A stretch of DNA of 64,000 bases from Tigriopus japonicus (Eukaryota > Arthropoda > Copepoda > Harpacticoida > Harpacticidae): NCBI GenBank assembly GCA_010645155.1, contig CM021316.1:2922712-2986711 (forward strand). The letters are read 5' to 3'. The position numbers and the translations under genes were made by a program. This document shows, in pieces, positions 48,301-62,481 of this stretch. The notes under the pieces were generated by a model. It searched no databases and was not told the origin of the DNA. It saw only the letters and a list, made by a program, of their open reading frames with translations. Numbering within the stretch: position 1 is the stretch's first letter; each line of letters starts with the position of its first letter.

Positions 48301-51300
48301 GATTAAAATCTTGTACAAAATACCCATGCTTGACCACATGTGTCAAATATAATCACAATATTTAAACTTGTTTGACCCCCCATCCCCGGCATTATTACCC
48401 CTCAGAAAGGTCCCAGCGGTTTGCTATTATGTAAGAATTATTGTATCAAAGAAGTCGCATTTTTCACATTGTTTAGATCAGAGTCGTGCCAACGAATTTG
48501 GCTTCTGATAATCTCTTTGATGAATTCGATTGGGGCTCAAATTGAGCCCACATGGATAAGCAACGTGGGAGTGTCTTTAGGCATATTAATTGAAAGAATG
48601 TTAAGGTCAGGACCCAATTATTTTTTGACCCATTTTTCCGTCTTCCGAATTACAAACCTGTTTCTTCACGGAGCTTGAGTTTCAGAAACAAGTGGATTAA
48701 CTCCCAACAGTTTAAACATCCAACTTAGAGGTGATGATAATCAAGAGACCCATTGGAATGTCTAGTCTTTAGCAATTGATTAGAATACTTGTACTTGTGG
48801 CCTCTAGTTAACACACTTTACCATGGAATGCTTTCAAGAGGATCTTTTTTGAATTCTTCGACTCCTCTGTCTGGTCATGTTATTTGGGATTGATTTCTAT
48901 CTCAGCTTTTGGAATTGTATACTTATCCCGGGTCGACAGCGAGCGAGAAAAACTATTGCCGATGTTATCAAGATTCAAGAGGTCGGCATTGAAATGTGTT
49001 ATTGATTCTTGAAAGGCAGATGCCGCCGAGGAATTATCGGTTTTAATGACCAACTCACTTTGAATCAGAGATGAAGTCAAATCACGCCCTCTGAACTCGA
49101 ATGAAGAGAGGCACACAAAAAGCCGAAGGCATTCTAAAGAGCTTTATGAATGGACACGTAAACCTTTAAAAACGTCATCTGAACAAATTATTAATCGTTA
49201 AACCAGAGTTGGGCGAATATTCCATGTCGGGAGGACTTGGTTGGTAATCAGTTTTCACTCTCGATGAACCTTGTAAGTGCTGAGCAATAATGAGCTCCCT
49301 GAAATTCATGAGGAAATAATTGTTGTGCAAATTGCAATTTTCACCTTTCAACCTTATAGAGCGAACGAAGACCTCACTGAGCTTTAGCATTGAACCTTGG
49401 AATTGAATCGTCAAATCTCGAATCTACAGCATTAACACTTGCATGTCGTTTCAGTTAGCAGATATTGTTAAATACTCAATATTGGGAATAAGCCTCTCTA
49501 ATACAGAGTTCATAGCTATTCCACTCTTTCACCATCAGTTCGACGCTTTGTAATGGGGTCTCAAATGAGGTGCAGGGGGTGCTTAAAGGTACATTTCTCG
49601 GACCATTTGAGTTGAATCGCCCAGGGACGGTGGAGTAGTTACACCACCATTAGGTCGACGAACTTCTCGTCCGTTCTTTGGTCTTGTCCAAATTAGCCAT
49701 ACATTACAGAGAGCCTCCCAAACTAGAAATTATCGTTCTTGGGCTGAAGATGAGTTCTGGGGAAAAAGAGGTCAGATTTCGAATTCCTGACGAACAAATG
49801 TTTCCATAGAATCCTAAACTTGGGCACTCCTCATTTGGAAGGAGTCTGCGATATTCCAAAGCCACAACCAACAACCTCAGACCCGTTCCATCATCATTAG
49901 TTTAATGAAGATGCTATTAACCTGACCAGCCCTGCCTTGATTAAACCCAAATCTGGCCTGAAATGAACCCAATGTTTACCTTGGCAGTATTCAACGGGAC
50001 CGAGACCTGATACGTTCATGTTTATAACGATTTAGCAAAGGTTGAGGAGGATGGCAGTTTTCATTCTTGGTCTTTCGCACCACGTTTTAAACGACTGGAT
50101 GGCTTTGTGAATCAGTCATATCATTAAATTTTACGGCCACAAAATACCTCAATCTTCATAAAGAATATATCCTGAACACAAATTAGCCACATTCTCCTCC
50201 TGTGCTCATGGTAGATAACCAATAGATTTATTATAACGAGGCTATAGAATGACGTCAAACATGTTGGAATCTCTTTGGAATTACATGCGAATGAGCATTG
50301 ATCTGTTATGAAATTGTTTTGAGTTTTCAAAAAACATTTGAACTTAAAAATAACATTAAATGCTCGTACGTTGATTAGCGTTTCGGAAACTGGGAAAAGC
50401 CATGAATTCAGCCTTTAGCGGTGGAAATATTGACATGAAAGAGCTCGAATCGTTAATTATACGGACAACTCTTATTAGAAAAGAAAGAAAAAGAATTATA
50501 AAGTTTATTAGATTGCTCATAACATTTTTGTTCATTATTTACAATTGCCCAATTGGCTGTACCAATGGCAGGTGCTTAAAATCTTAAAATAGTAATCTTA
50601 ACAATGAAAGGGGAACAATCAAGTTTTGCACATTATAGAGTAATGGGGGGACAAGCTCAATAAATACAATAATTGTTTACCATCTGGTAAGTTAACCCGG
50701 AAATTGTTTCTCAATACGCTGTGCTTTAATTTTGCTCTTCACGATCATCAATGCGAATGCTCACGTGTTGGTCACAATTTAAGTCTCCTTATTAGTAATA
50801 AACCCCCTGATTGGGATCTATCTCTATTGAATTCTGGCAAGGTCAGTTAATCAAGCAGGGATAGAAAATAAATCCACTCAAAGATACGACAGTGCATTCA
50901 TTAAACTCTTATAAATTTCGATACGAACCCACGTCCCTGACCAAACAAGCAGCCTTTATCAACGACCAGTAGCTATTTCATTCATTTATTTATGGCTAAC
51001 TACATCCTCTGTGCTCGATGCTCCATTCAAAAACGATCTTAACGAACACTGCTTAAAAGATTGGCCAAAATGCTCGCGTCAGTAGTACTTTTAACTGGCA
51101 TAATTAGTCTAACTATTCTCGTCTGTGCTTTTAGACTTTGTTCTGAGTCATCGTTGTTGGTTGATGAGAAAGTTTGTTCAACGATGTCTCGAGGCCTAAC
51201 CCGAAAAATGGTCATTAATTACTTGGACGCAATCCTCCAATGCTGGTCTTGTCCAAGAATAGCACTAATAATTGCTACTACATTCAGGACTCGGGGGATC

Positions 51301-52678
51301 CTCTTGAAGAGGAGATTAATTACAAACAATTAGGCGGGTCCTTAAAAGTGCACCCAACGTGATCACCGGGCATCTATCCAGATGAGACATTTGGGCCCCA
51401 AATTGCTCAGAACCTAGCCGGAAAATGGCAGTACTGCCTCGAGTGAGGAAACACAAATTCACAGGACAAATAGTGGTGTTTGTTGATGAAGCTCGGTCTT
51501 CAGAGGAATGATTTTACTCCAAAGGTCAGACGTGGGGCTTGAGCCACTCATTATCGGACGTAGTCAACGTGTTCATGGTCATTTTTAGCGGAAACTAAAT
51601 CATAAACTATGCTCAATTACCCACTTAGCACTATGCATGGAACAATGAGCATGTAACTCTCGTCCGTGTTTGACGGGGGTTTTATTCGTTTTTTTCGGTG
51701 GGCAAGCCATTCAGATGTTTCAAAAAGTACGCGACGTCCGGTCTCTCAGTTCTTCCGCTTGCTTTTATGTTATATCGCAGGTTACGATTGAATCATAATT
51801 TTTTGCTCACTTTATGACAGAATTATCAACAAGGTTAGTTTTGGATTCAAAATGCGAATCTACTTTCTCTATCCAGAGTGCATTCAAGCGAAACCCCTCA
51901 AAATGTTACGCTCCAACTCAACGAGAGCCAGAGTCACATTAACAATTGAACACGCAAACCAAATAATTAAACTATCCATACCTGTCCGCAGTTGTCACGA
52001 CACATCTTCCATCTCGACTTCATTCCATTCACTCACCGGAGCTAAAGGCAACCACAATCAATGGCCACCCTGGTCATTCTTCAGCTGGTTTGCCATTGTT
52101 GATGAAATGTTTAAATGACAAGGGTCCCCGACACTTGAAGGTTGACCTCAGGGACTCAATGAAAGTTTATGGAGCGTTCTCAACTAACCACAATTCCGCA
52201 TATTTCTATGTATCAAGGTTAGGTCCAGAATTCAAGACTGGATGTCCCACATACTTTCACTCCTGTTCTTGTTAAGTGTTGTACGGAGATTAACTACCGA
52301 GACCCAAAGGGTTCTTTATTTTTAAAACATCCGTTACGAACTCGGGTGTTTATTTGAGAGGAAACTCAGACAGTTACGTAGAATGTGGCTAGTCCATTAA
52401 AGTCAAGACCGACATATGTGTGTATCTCTATGTGTGTATGTGGCATGAGTAAGGATTTCGATTTGCCCTGAGGAGTTTGCTTTGGTTCTCGGGTGAAAGT
52501 AGATCACCCAAGCCAATGGCGGCCACTTTTATCCGTGCCCTTTTCAGGAGCTGTCATTCATTTGAAAACACATTTTCACTCTTTTTGATCGAAGATTGTG
52601 GCATTTTCTAAATCTGTTTCTTTTCTTTGTAACTCATCGGTTACTATTGAGCAAGGTTCTTTTTGTTTGTCTTTTCAG

Positions 52679-52750
52679 GTGAGACGAGCTCGTGCAAACC
52701 ATCAAGTGTAAAACAAGCGCCCCCGAGGAGCACCTATAAATTCTCCGGAG
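52679..52750 (+). CDS. Candidate internal exon, unknown gene
   Basis: A strong acceptor (TTTGTTTGTCTTTTCAG) and donor (GGAG|GTAAAA) bound 72 bases with one open frame reading ETSSCKPSSVKQAPPRSTYK. It could equally be an untranslated exon. No neighbours are identified. Confidence 0.2.
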
Positions 52751-55700
52751 GTAAAATATGGGCCATATCAAACAAATACAAGGCTTTTTAGTGAGACAGA
52801 GCACGGATTCCCGTTGAAAGCACGATCCTGGAGGCCCTACTACATTTTCCTCTTTCCTTCATCTTCCGTGACACCTACTGTACCCACTTCATGTACTATG
52901 AACTATCTCGGGCGTCTGTCTGAGTGAGCAACCGGCACTTTTCCGACCAAAAGGTCGCACCAACTTTCACAAGGAAATTATTTCCGAGCAAAATTCCTAA
53001 ATTGGTTCAGAAATTACGTGGTTTCTTACACGTCGCACCCAACAAGTCTCCCATTTTGAAAGTTCACTCACTCATTCGGAACCATGACATTCGGCATCCC
53101 AAGTTTAAAGCACAGTCCAAGCGGATTTCGTTTAAGATCGATGGGGTTTCACACAAAAAAGAGACTTGTTGATTTGGGATGTTTAAGCCCAAGGTTTGGG
53201 TTAGTGTTTATATGCTCCCGATTTGAACAAAGCTAAAAGTTTTGATGAACTCCCGTCGATAATTTGGTACCCTTAAAAGGAATCCATTTCAAATTTTCAT
53301 GGTCCAAATTTAATTTCGAATTACCGTCTTCCGGGGCCAAACGGGGCTATTTGATAAGATCAGCCGAATCATCAAGCTCGGGAACATGCACTTAAGTTGA
53401 ATATAGCCGAAAAGTTTCTCTTGTGTTGAATCCTATTGTTGGTATAGTTGACACATTTTTACCTTCATCATCACCATTACAGAATATTACCGTTGTCGTC
53501 TTTTGCTTCACTAGACTATGTGGGCGTGTCCAAGTGGAAGAATGTGAAATTGTTGCATGCAATTCGGCCACATTTGAATGACAATCATGCGAAACTATTT
53601 TTCATTCAACCAGAATATCTAGGACGATGTTTTTTGCAGATTTCTTTTCGATCATGACTGAGATTGCTTACACAGAGAACGGTAAAAGGAAGTTTCGCAA
53701 CCATTGGACCCAGATCAATATTTTAGGATTTTGAAAGGGAAGGCCATAATTTTCAAATCGGTTCAAATCCCCCGGCAAGTTGTTTACTAGTGGACAAGAA
53801 AATGAGCAGGTTCATCGATTTTTTTTGGCCCAAGTCATCGAGACCCCCGGAATTTGAAGCTACTTTCAGCATCTCCTTAAGGACCTTTCTATGGGTGAAT
53901 ATTGCTCCATATCCAGCGATGTTGAGGCCAATTTCCCTATAAAAGCTACGTGAAGTCCTCCTCCAAGGGGGCTATTTCGATCTTTCTGGTCTTAATGCCA
54001 GGTTTCAGAGCCAATGTTGATTGAATCTGACTTAAAAAGGAAATGGACCCTCGGGAATCAAACAACGCGTGATGATGACCTTGCACTGGATTTGCACTTA
54101 GCAAAAGCGGCTAATCAAGATCAAAGACAAAGTCTTCAAACCGAGTCCCCCCCACTCCTCAATTGACTTCAAATCCATCCATGGAGTATCGTGAATAATG
54201 AACCTAAATGGCTGTCTTCGATCAAAGCAAAATGACCCATTGTCTCGCACCCCATATTTGAACCACTCGCGTACGGAGATAGGGGATTTTCAAGCCGTGA
54301 CAAGGACACATTGAAGATCTTGGTGATCATGAACAATTTCTTGTGCATGGGCCGATAATATCCATAACCAGCTCAAACCAACAGACACTGTGTGAACTTC
54401 CTTGTGTTGTGTATATCTTTAACAACGTCTTAAATTGATGAAGGGGAGTTGTTTTCTTCCGAGTGAAGTCAGGAAACCAAGAATGGGTTTGGGACAAATT
54501 AGGTGTCTGACATTATCGGACATGAGTATCAATATCACACTACGAAAGAATCCGTTTCTTTGATTACAGCAATTCATTCAAATGGACATCCTTAACTAGA
54601 ACTTCCTTTATCGATGCCCACTCCTGATTGAACTCGTGACGGACTTTGCAGCGATGGAGAAAAAATGCACCCTTGCAGGGGTCCTTTTACCTTTTATACT
54701 GTTGATTTTGGGACTCGATGATTGACGGAAGGAAATGGATATGGTGGGTAAAATGTCGGAATCTTTGTTAATTGGCCACGTCCAAAACTGGCGACCTTTT
54801 TGTGAGACAAAGATTGTATCCATAGAGTCAGTCTAAGGATCAAGCCTAATCTTTAATCCACTTCCGACTCCAAGACCAAGGAAGGAGGAGAGCGATCTCT
54901 TGTGTATTCATTGGATTCAATTGAGATGCTCTTTTTCCAAGTCCAAATTTGGATAAATTCATTACGCGAACTCTTCTTTTTTTATCGTCCCATACCAAAT
55001 CTGATGGATTCGGCTCAAGAGTATTAATTTACACTCTTGGATAGAGAAGCACAAGGACTTCGATTTCATGGTTTCCTTTCACTCTAACGCGGCCATAAAT
55101 TTATTCCAGTTTGCTTTACAACCCCTTTGACATTGACCTATTCGAAATCCCGAAGAAGGTAAAGAGACACCCCACTCGTTCTGAGTGAGAGGCGTTTTAA
55201 GTTTCAACTTAATTCAGCGATGAACTTTCTGATCTTGATGCGATAGCCATTTGGCTCAATCGCTCTAATGAATTGGGAGCCACCCATTGGGTTTGCATCC
55301 CATGGCATTGAACTTGACTTTCCTGTATTCGTAGGAATTGGAATGACGACTCAAAGGCGAGGATTTACGATGGAGTCTTCTTTATTGTTGGAATCTCCTC
55401 ATAAAAAAAGATACTGCGTGATCTTCAAATGATTGTGAGTACGTTTGTGTTTTGAGGGAACACTCTTGAGGGGAGAAGTGCAGTTGGGACAAATTGGATA
55501 TGGTGAACTCGGTACAAATGAGTTTTATTGAACCTACGCCAATGCAATTTGTCTTCGTTGTTGGGAATGAATTTTATGACTCCTAAAATATCCTTAGAAA
55601 AGTGGGTCGTCAAAGGTTAAGGATGAATCAACCACCTTCTCACTCCCCACCACAACTGACAACAAAACCCAAACCTCTTCCTCTTAGAATGAGGACAAAA

Positions 55701-57283
55701 ACGGATTGAGGGCCATTAAAATATCTCGTCTGAGCATCTTCTTCTTCACACGTATCGAAATTACCATTTGTGCAATCAAACAACAGGAACCCTGAAAACA
55801 TTGCAAAACCAGTTAGTTATCTTGAAAGGAATCGTCGTCAAATGCATATGAAGATGTAAAAACTTGGAAAAATATCTTTGTGGTGTTATCTTGCTCCCAA
55901 ATTGGTGGTTTTTGTCTTGTGGGCTTGCCTGAAAGAAGACAGAGGGCTAGATCGTAATGAAATTTGGATTTTCTTACGCCATCCGTCCCTCAAGCTAATC
56001 ATTATGGCTTTTGCATGACGATATTTGGCCCTTAGTAAGTCACCTCCCTGAAATCTCTATTCAAAATCATTTCCTAATTTCCTTTTATGAGTGAGTGGTT
56101 TTCAATTGACTTTGCCACAAGCCACAATTATTAAGGAGGCCAACCATTCAGTAGCTCGTTGGTTGCCTTCCTCTATATGTACGAACAAGTCTCCAAAAGT
56201 GTCTTGCAATGACGGCTTGATTCTAATTCGTGAATGAAACAAGAAATGGCCAATTGAGGAATGCAAATGGAACCATTCAAATGCGGACCTTCTGACTGAC
56301 TTGAGGCCAAGTATTGTGTGCGTATGCTCCTTTTGTCTGGATTTTTACGAATGTCATGGGGAGTAGGAGGACCATTTAAAGCCCATCTGTCTCTCTCTGG
56401 CTTTCCGGGATAAATGAATGTTCATTCAGTTCAAGATGTCCAGTGGATTGAAAAAAAATCGTAAATGAGAGTCCGAGAGACGTCACATATGTCATCACCG
56501 TAGAACTTCTCGGGGTTTAGTTCCGTCCTGAAGTATTGATGGCCGGGTCAATTCTTTGATCGTATCGAGCCCTCTCATCTGGAGTTCATGTGGTCTTCAA
56601 TCACTTTGTTTCCTCATAGATAGAGATCCGAGCCCTGCCTGCTTTTGGTCGACAAAGGCGGGGAAGCCAACGGGCCCATCCATGGCACGAGAAATCCCTC
56701 AATCCCTCCCCATTCATTGCACAAAAGAGGTGTTACATCATGAGCTACTTTCCCAAAGTCAAATCCCTTTTCCACGCCCTGGACCTGACATTCCTTTGAA
56801 CTTTGAAGATCCTTTCCATCCGAAGATTGGATACCCAATGGACCAGTCATTCAAATCCTGACAGTGAAAATTGGAAAAAGAACAATACACCGATGTTATC
56901 TCAAAATTGGGGCCCCTGCGAGCCCGTGAAGCAATGAGAATCCGATTTTCGAAGGATCTAGCGTGTCCCATTTGCATCCTAGAAATCGTCTGTCAGTTCG
57001 AAATGCAGCTTGCCTGTCTTCGATCTCTAAATTGGGCGTCTGTTTTGAAGAGCGCGGATCGCTAATGAACCATTTTTGTGACGATCTAGGGTGGGAGTTT
57101 TGAATGTAAAAAGGTCCATCGTGTCTGTCCATCTTTCCAAGTTGGTCGCTCATGATTAATGCTCAGGTGTCAAGATTCAATTTCCAATACACTCTGACCT
57201 TATTGAGGATTCCTAACCTCATAACTCCGATCCTCTCCCCGCTTTTCCGTGGGTGTATGACATTCACGCCTATCTTCACTGAA

Positions 57284-57295
57284 CCCCCCCCCCCC
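57284..57295. repeat. Poly(C) run of 12
   Basis: Twelve consecutive C residues followed by A5. Prone to slippage and to assembly error. Confidence 0.9.
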
Positions 57296-60116
57296 AAAAA
57301 TCTATGACTGAATCAAAACTCAAACAAAACTCGCTCAAAACGAGGTCGTCAAAGTTAGACAAGGTTTTGAGAAGGGAATCCAGCATTTCTGTTGGGACTC
57401 ATGTGAGCAAAACCAATTTTCAAAGCTCTGGAAAGAAACGTCATTTTACACGGCTGTTCCGACCAGATCACCTCTGTCATCAAAAAGGCATTACAAGTGA
57501 CAAAATTTTCCAGATCTTGCTCAACAGGCCTTCTCATTTGTTAATTATCACCAAATATTATTACGAACACGTGCCTTTGACAGGAAACGGTGTTTGAATA
57601 AATGCCAATCTGGACGATGAGTTGGATCTAAATTTGCAACGGCATGCTCACGCAAAAACCATTTTCATGACAACAAAAGGCTATCAAGTCTGGAAGTGAG
57701 GTCAGAAATGGAAGGCGTTTGTGCCACGCCCAAAGCTTTGGACAACAGTGAGTGTGCGAGTTCATGAATTGGGATAATGGATAATGGCACTCAAGCCATT
57801 CATTTTAGTTGCCCTGACGAACATTACCGTAGTCTTTGTGAAGGTATTACTATGCACGATCTGTTTTAGGAATACAAAGTATCACCACCATTAGACCATT
57901 GTTTCGACGGACGATGGTTTGTCCGGCCATCTATCCACGTGCAACCATTCAAAATAAGGCTGTGTGTCAGAGTGTTATGAATTCCATGTGGTTTATTGAC
58001 TCGACACGATAGGTGTAGTCTCTCAAATGAATGGTTCTGCATATGGGGGGTTAGGTATCGCTGGTACAATTGCAGCATCACTTCAAAGTGAGGAGGATCT
58101 TTGAATTTGTCCTGATTGCAAAACCTGGGAGGGTCTCTTCTACTTCTTCTTTGGCTTCCTCCCAGTCTGACAAGTCTTCTTTGAGGAAAATTTCCATTCT
58201 TGTCTACCTACACAGATGTTGCACAAGGATCTGGTGCTGAAGAACACCCTCTTGAACTAATGCTCGATTCAGGCAATGGCGTCTGTTTTTGTGGAAGAAT
58301 TGCTATGATAATCCTTGTGACGTTTTGCTGGAAACCTTAGTGTTGGTCAAGCTTGTTGTCTGAGTCAGTGATGAGCACCTCTTCAGCAACAAGGGAAGGA
58401 CACGAACCACTTATATTTGATAATATGGTCGTGATGGCTGTAATTGTGACGTGACGTCTTTGAAAGCTTGGATGGGTGCAAAAACCAGCTCATCATTATT
58501 TTGCTAAGGATTTAAGGATTTACCGAATCTCACATTGTTTGTTCTCAAAACTAAAGCCAAGGGCGACCATCCCTCCAAATTTTTTATGGATGGGATGGTT
58601 TGAACGTTATGGAAAGGTCTGCACCAAAGTCAATCCAAGAATTCGGCGCTCCATTTCAGGGACATTAGGTTGTTGCTTTATCAGGTTAGTTTAAGGGTGA
58701 CGATGACTGGCACTTCGCTTCTTTATTCTGGCTTCTGCTCATCTTCGAGTGTGACCATATTAGGGGTCTCGAATAGCGTGCAATTGGATTGTTCGTCCGT
58801 TTTCGATTATTCCTCTAGATTTGCATTTTCCTTGGAACTTCATGATTAGGAAATTGATCTATTGCAATGGTCAGAATTGGGAGGGTCAAGAGGTCTAGGC
58901 TATAAACACGATCCTGGGACGAAAAGAGTGCCTGATCATCATCGTGCCATTTTTGGGGCGCCGAATTTTCAGGACGATTTCAAGGTGACGTGCTCGAAAA
59001 CTCAAGTGGGAGTTATGGTACAGAACCTTACAGATGTCGACAAGGAGAGAGGAATCATTTTTTAGGGCCTGAGATGAGGGGAAAGAGAGAGAAAAAATGA
59101 AAGCTGTCCCTTTTCACTTCATTTCCTCATCACAGGATATGTCAGTCAAGTTCCCACCAACGTCTGGGATGACGACGAATCCACGTTGCTCGAGGTGTTG
59201 AACTTTTTCTCACTTTTCCCACTTGAAAGTTCAACGAGCATCTCGGGAGGTGTCAAGTGCAATTTTACTTCGGGTGGAGCCATGGTTGATGATTGGCCGG
59301 CCACCTTGATGGGTCTGGCCAGGCAAAAGAACCGGATTTCATGGGAAAATAACATGTAAATCTTGAGTGCCGAATGGCTCGAATGCACATCGACAAAGTC
59401 AGGCGAAGACAGACTGGAGGGCAAGTCATGTACTTCTTATTCCTCCTACGAGAAGTGATTCAAAAACAATCGAACTTTCAACAGGAAGAACAACTCACTT
59501 TTGCAGAATCATTCAGCCGGGCAAAAGGCATTTAGATCTCAACGCACCTGGAAATCCATAATGACATCAGACATTTCTGCTCATTGAGCATGCCTCAATG
59601 GCAATAATATGCTAGTCTTCTTTCTCTCCCACAAATCTCGAGCTCCTTCATGTTTGATTATAAAGATGGCCTTGTTATAAATTTGCATAAAGCTTAGGCA
59701 TCTAAGGCTTGACGATTCTTAGACCTTTTTTTTGCTGGATCGTCTATGACAAGTTAATTGCCCCGTTAATCCTGTTGAAAAGGCCTTGTTCCCAATAGCC
59801 TCAATCTGAAGATGACCCCGAGAAGAGGTGAAGTTGGTACGTGGGCAGACTTCATCGTTTGAACGTCAGGATTGCGAGTGAAGCTCACTATGATTGGAAC
59901 AGGGTCATTTTAGTCTCTACGAAAATTGGCGTCTGGCAACCCTGTTAGGAAGAAAATTAATGACAGCCTCCTTCAAAAGCGAAGAGCATTGACGATACCC
60001 TCCGCTACATTGGCATTCCAACAAAGCGTAAAAATCAAACCTACAGATGGTTCCTTAAGAGTTCTCGTCTGATCTGGGTGAGCTCTTTAACTTTTGTGAA
60101 CCGTACTTTACCTGTA

Positions 60117-60420
60117 AGATAACAAGATCTCCTTCATCTTCTTTGACCAATGTGTAAGACAGGGAGTGTGCGGAAATGTCTTCCAAATTCATGTGAGCGT
60201 TCCCATCCATATTTTGGAGTCTAAAGCATCTCCTCCATCGTATTTCAATTTGGCATCAGGACACTGAGCACGGGTTCGAATATACGTATACTCGCCATCC
60301 CTCCTCACGAGGCACATTGCGTGCCATGAGAAGCCCCATGTTCTTTTTTTCCCTCTTCTCGTAATGGATGAATTCCCCCTTTGAAAGGATAAACTCATCA
60401 CGATATCTGGAAGATGAACT
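60117..60420 (-). CDS. Candidate exon(s) of an unknown gene
   Basis: On the minus strand a frame reading LEDISAHSLSYTLVKEDEGD then LVILQ stops exactly at a donor, CAG|GTAAAG (exon end 60117). The same frame upstream, after one TGA, reads protein-like (RYRDEFILSKGEFIHYEKRE). A 70-base GTATAC...TTTAG intron could remove the TGA, but then the downstream frame changes. The structure is unresolved and I recognise no family. Confidence 0.2.
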
Positions 60421-61700
60421 GGATTAATGAAGATGTATGTATATTGGCCTCCATTGTCTTGGCAGACTCATGCCATAAATCCTTATGGTCATTCAGGATT
60501 GACAAGGTCACTGAAAAATGGGCTCCATTTTTCAGCAATACGATCGGTAATATTGGGAACCTCTTAGGATAGACTTTATCCTTGTGATATGGAAGAGGAG
60601 AGGATCTTCAGCACTCTTCCTGAAACAATTAGACTAGATATCAGTTGGCGTGCATCCTGGCTGCAAATGACTTGGATGTCCTTTGAAAGGGTCCGGATTG
60701 ATCAAGGTATGTTTCCTTTGAAAGTCTCTTTTTGTTTATCTCTATTCCATGCGTCAAGATTGGCAATTCGAGTCCACACTTAGGAACCAATAACCGACAC
60801 TCTTCCTTCAGTTCAGTCTGGTTAATGTGTGCGTAGGGTTGATTGGAGAATTCTTGAAGCTTTTTTCTCGTGCCCTCTTATTTGTGGGCTCGTGAGCGCA
60901 TCTTTTCCGGTGTCAATGATGCTGTCAAGGTCAAACTTTTATAGGATGTCTATTCATCTGATATCCCTTATCTCAAATCACTTTGTTTTGTTTCCAAGTT
61001 TTTGCCCAGAAAAAACGTCAGGGTGCCAAAAAAGCCGAAAACAAACGCATCTTCTTCCCATTGTGATGTGCCGCCGAATGAATGCCGTCTTTGAGTGGAT
61101 TTACGCTACTCGATCCGAGCGGGTCCACGTTATGGTCCGAGAAATGAGTTGATTGTTTGGGCCAAAACCTCGGTTGCCCTTGAGAAATGTGCAAGCCTAA
61201 ACTCCTATTTTGAAAATCATGACTATACTTCATTTTCCTCTTTTTATTTTCAATTAAGACTCGTTGCTGGAACATGTCATTTGGGATAATTTAGCTCCCT
61301 TAAGCATGATATCCTTGGCAAAGCATGCACCCCTAATGGTAAAAGACGTCGTCTTCGTACTTGAAATAGTAGCAATGGTATTCCGCTTCGTCTGGCCAGA
61401 GACTTTGCTCCAGTTAGCATTAGGTTTGAGAGCGCAAAGTACAAATTGAAATGCTTCAAAACAACGACATATCATTTGATTTAGCAACACACACATATAG
61501 CGCAACCAATACGGTTTGACTTGAATGCATGGGTTTGAAAATTTGCCAAAATCAGGGACGATTTCCGTATCCTGTTCATTTCCATCAGAGTGGTATTAAA
61601 TGAGGATGGGGAATGTGAGTGATGGTTAGTGCCCATTGATTGGTTTGAATAGTGATGCAGGTGCATATTACGCGATGGTGGATTAGTGAAGGGATCTTCC

Positions 61701-62481
61701 TTATTGACTTCGTGCTTTGGAAACAATCCCAGAAATGCTGGTAAGAGGTCCATTGTGGCCAAATTGGCATTTCGGGTGATTTCCGCGAGTGCCGCCTCGC
61801 GTATTGGAAATGGAAAGACTTCTTTGCATGTTGCCATTGACCTCTGGATACGAATTGGTATTTAATCGGATTGGAAGCACTTCTATATGGGATGATGATG
61901 ATGATTAGTTGGCACCTCCTGTATTTCAAGAGGAATTAAAAGCGACCTTCATAATTTTGATTAGTTTATCCCCCGTCAGTTGAAATCCACTTCTGCAATC
62001 AAAGAAATAGAGGGCCCATAACTTCTGCGAAACAAGAACGAAAGAAGACTCTAGGCTAAATTTGAACTTTCATTCCACCATCATGCTATCAAACTTGCTC
62101 AAAACTGCTCGTCATGTCCAGTCGAGTTCAAATACTAAGAGCCACAGTAATTAATTCTCAAAGGTCGCCCAAATAGGCGATGCAAGTGAGGGTCGATTTT
62201 GTCCCTTTGATCAAAACGGACTGGATGGGGCAAAGAGCGGCGTTTTTGATGCTTCATTTTGGCATCCCTCCTCCTTCCTCTTCTCGGTTAATTTTGCGCG
62301 CGTTGCGGTGGTGCTTACCTTCATTAGTTTTTGAGACCTCTTTAATCTTGGACAAGACCCCTTGCTCATGCACAGGAACGTCGCTGATGCGCAAGATAGT
62401 AAAACTTGGTTCCGCAAGGAGGCAATATTGGATCGTTTGAATCAATTCCGGTTTGAGTTGCTCGGATCTCGAAGTTGCCAT
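61701..62481 (-). CDS. Predicted two-exon gene, product unknown
   Basis: Exon 1 (62319..62481) starts at an ATG in strong context (G at -3 and +4). It encodes 54 residues beginning MATSRSEQLKPELIQTIQYC and ends at a good donor, GAAG|GTAAGC. Exon 2 (61701..61843) follows an acceptor TATCCAG and reads in phase (EVNGNMQRSLSISNTRGG...) to a TAA. Total 306 bases, 101 residues. A second acceptor 52 bases upstream (CATATAG) keeps the same frame and would add residues. Exon 1 could alternatively splice in phase to an open block at 61264-61456 on the same strand. An out-of-frame ATG just upstream makes a short uORF overlapping the start. I recognise no domain. Exon 1 is more reliable than exon 2. Confidence 0.4.

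Larger units (their letters stand above)
44563..61700. other. 17-kb stretch without securely identified genes
   Basis: Scattered exon-like stretches are present: 45158-45376 minus, 52679-52750 plus, 58862-59358 plus, 60117-60420 minus, 60589-60706 plus and 61264-61456 minus. None can be joined into a recognisable gene. Possibly one or more fast-evolving genes with large introns. Confidence 0.3.

Noticed and set aside
51061..51333. 90-codon frame with a hydrophobic start
   Set aside because: No splice sites, homology or supporting promoter; composition consistent with a chance frame in AT-rich DNA.
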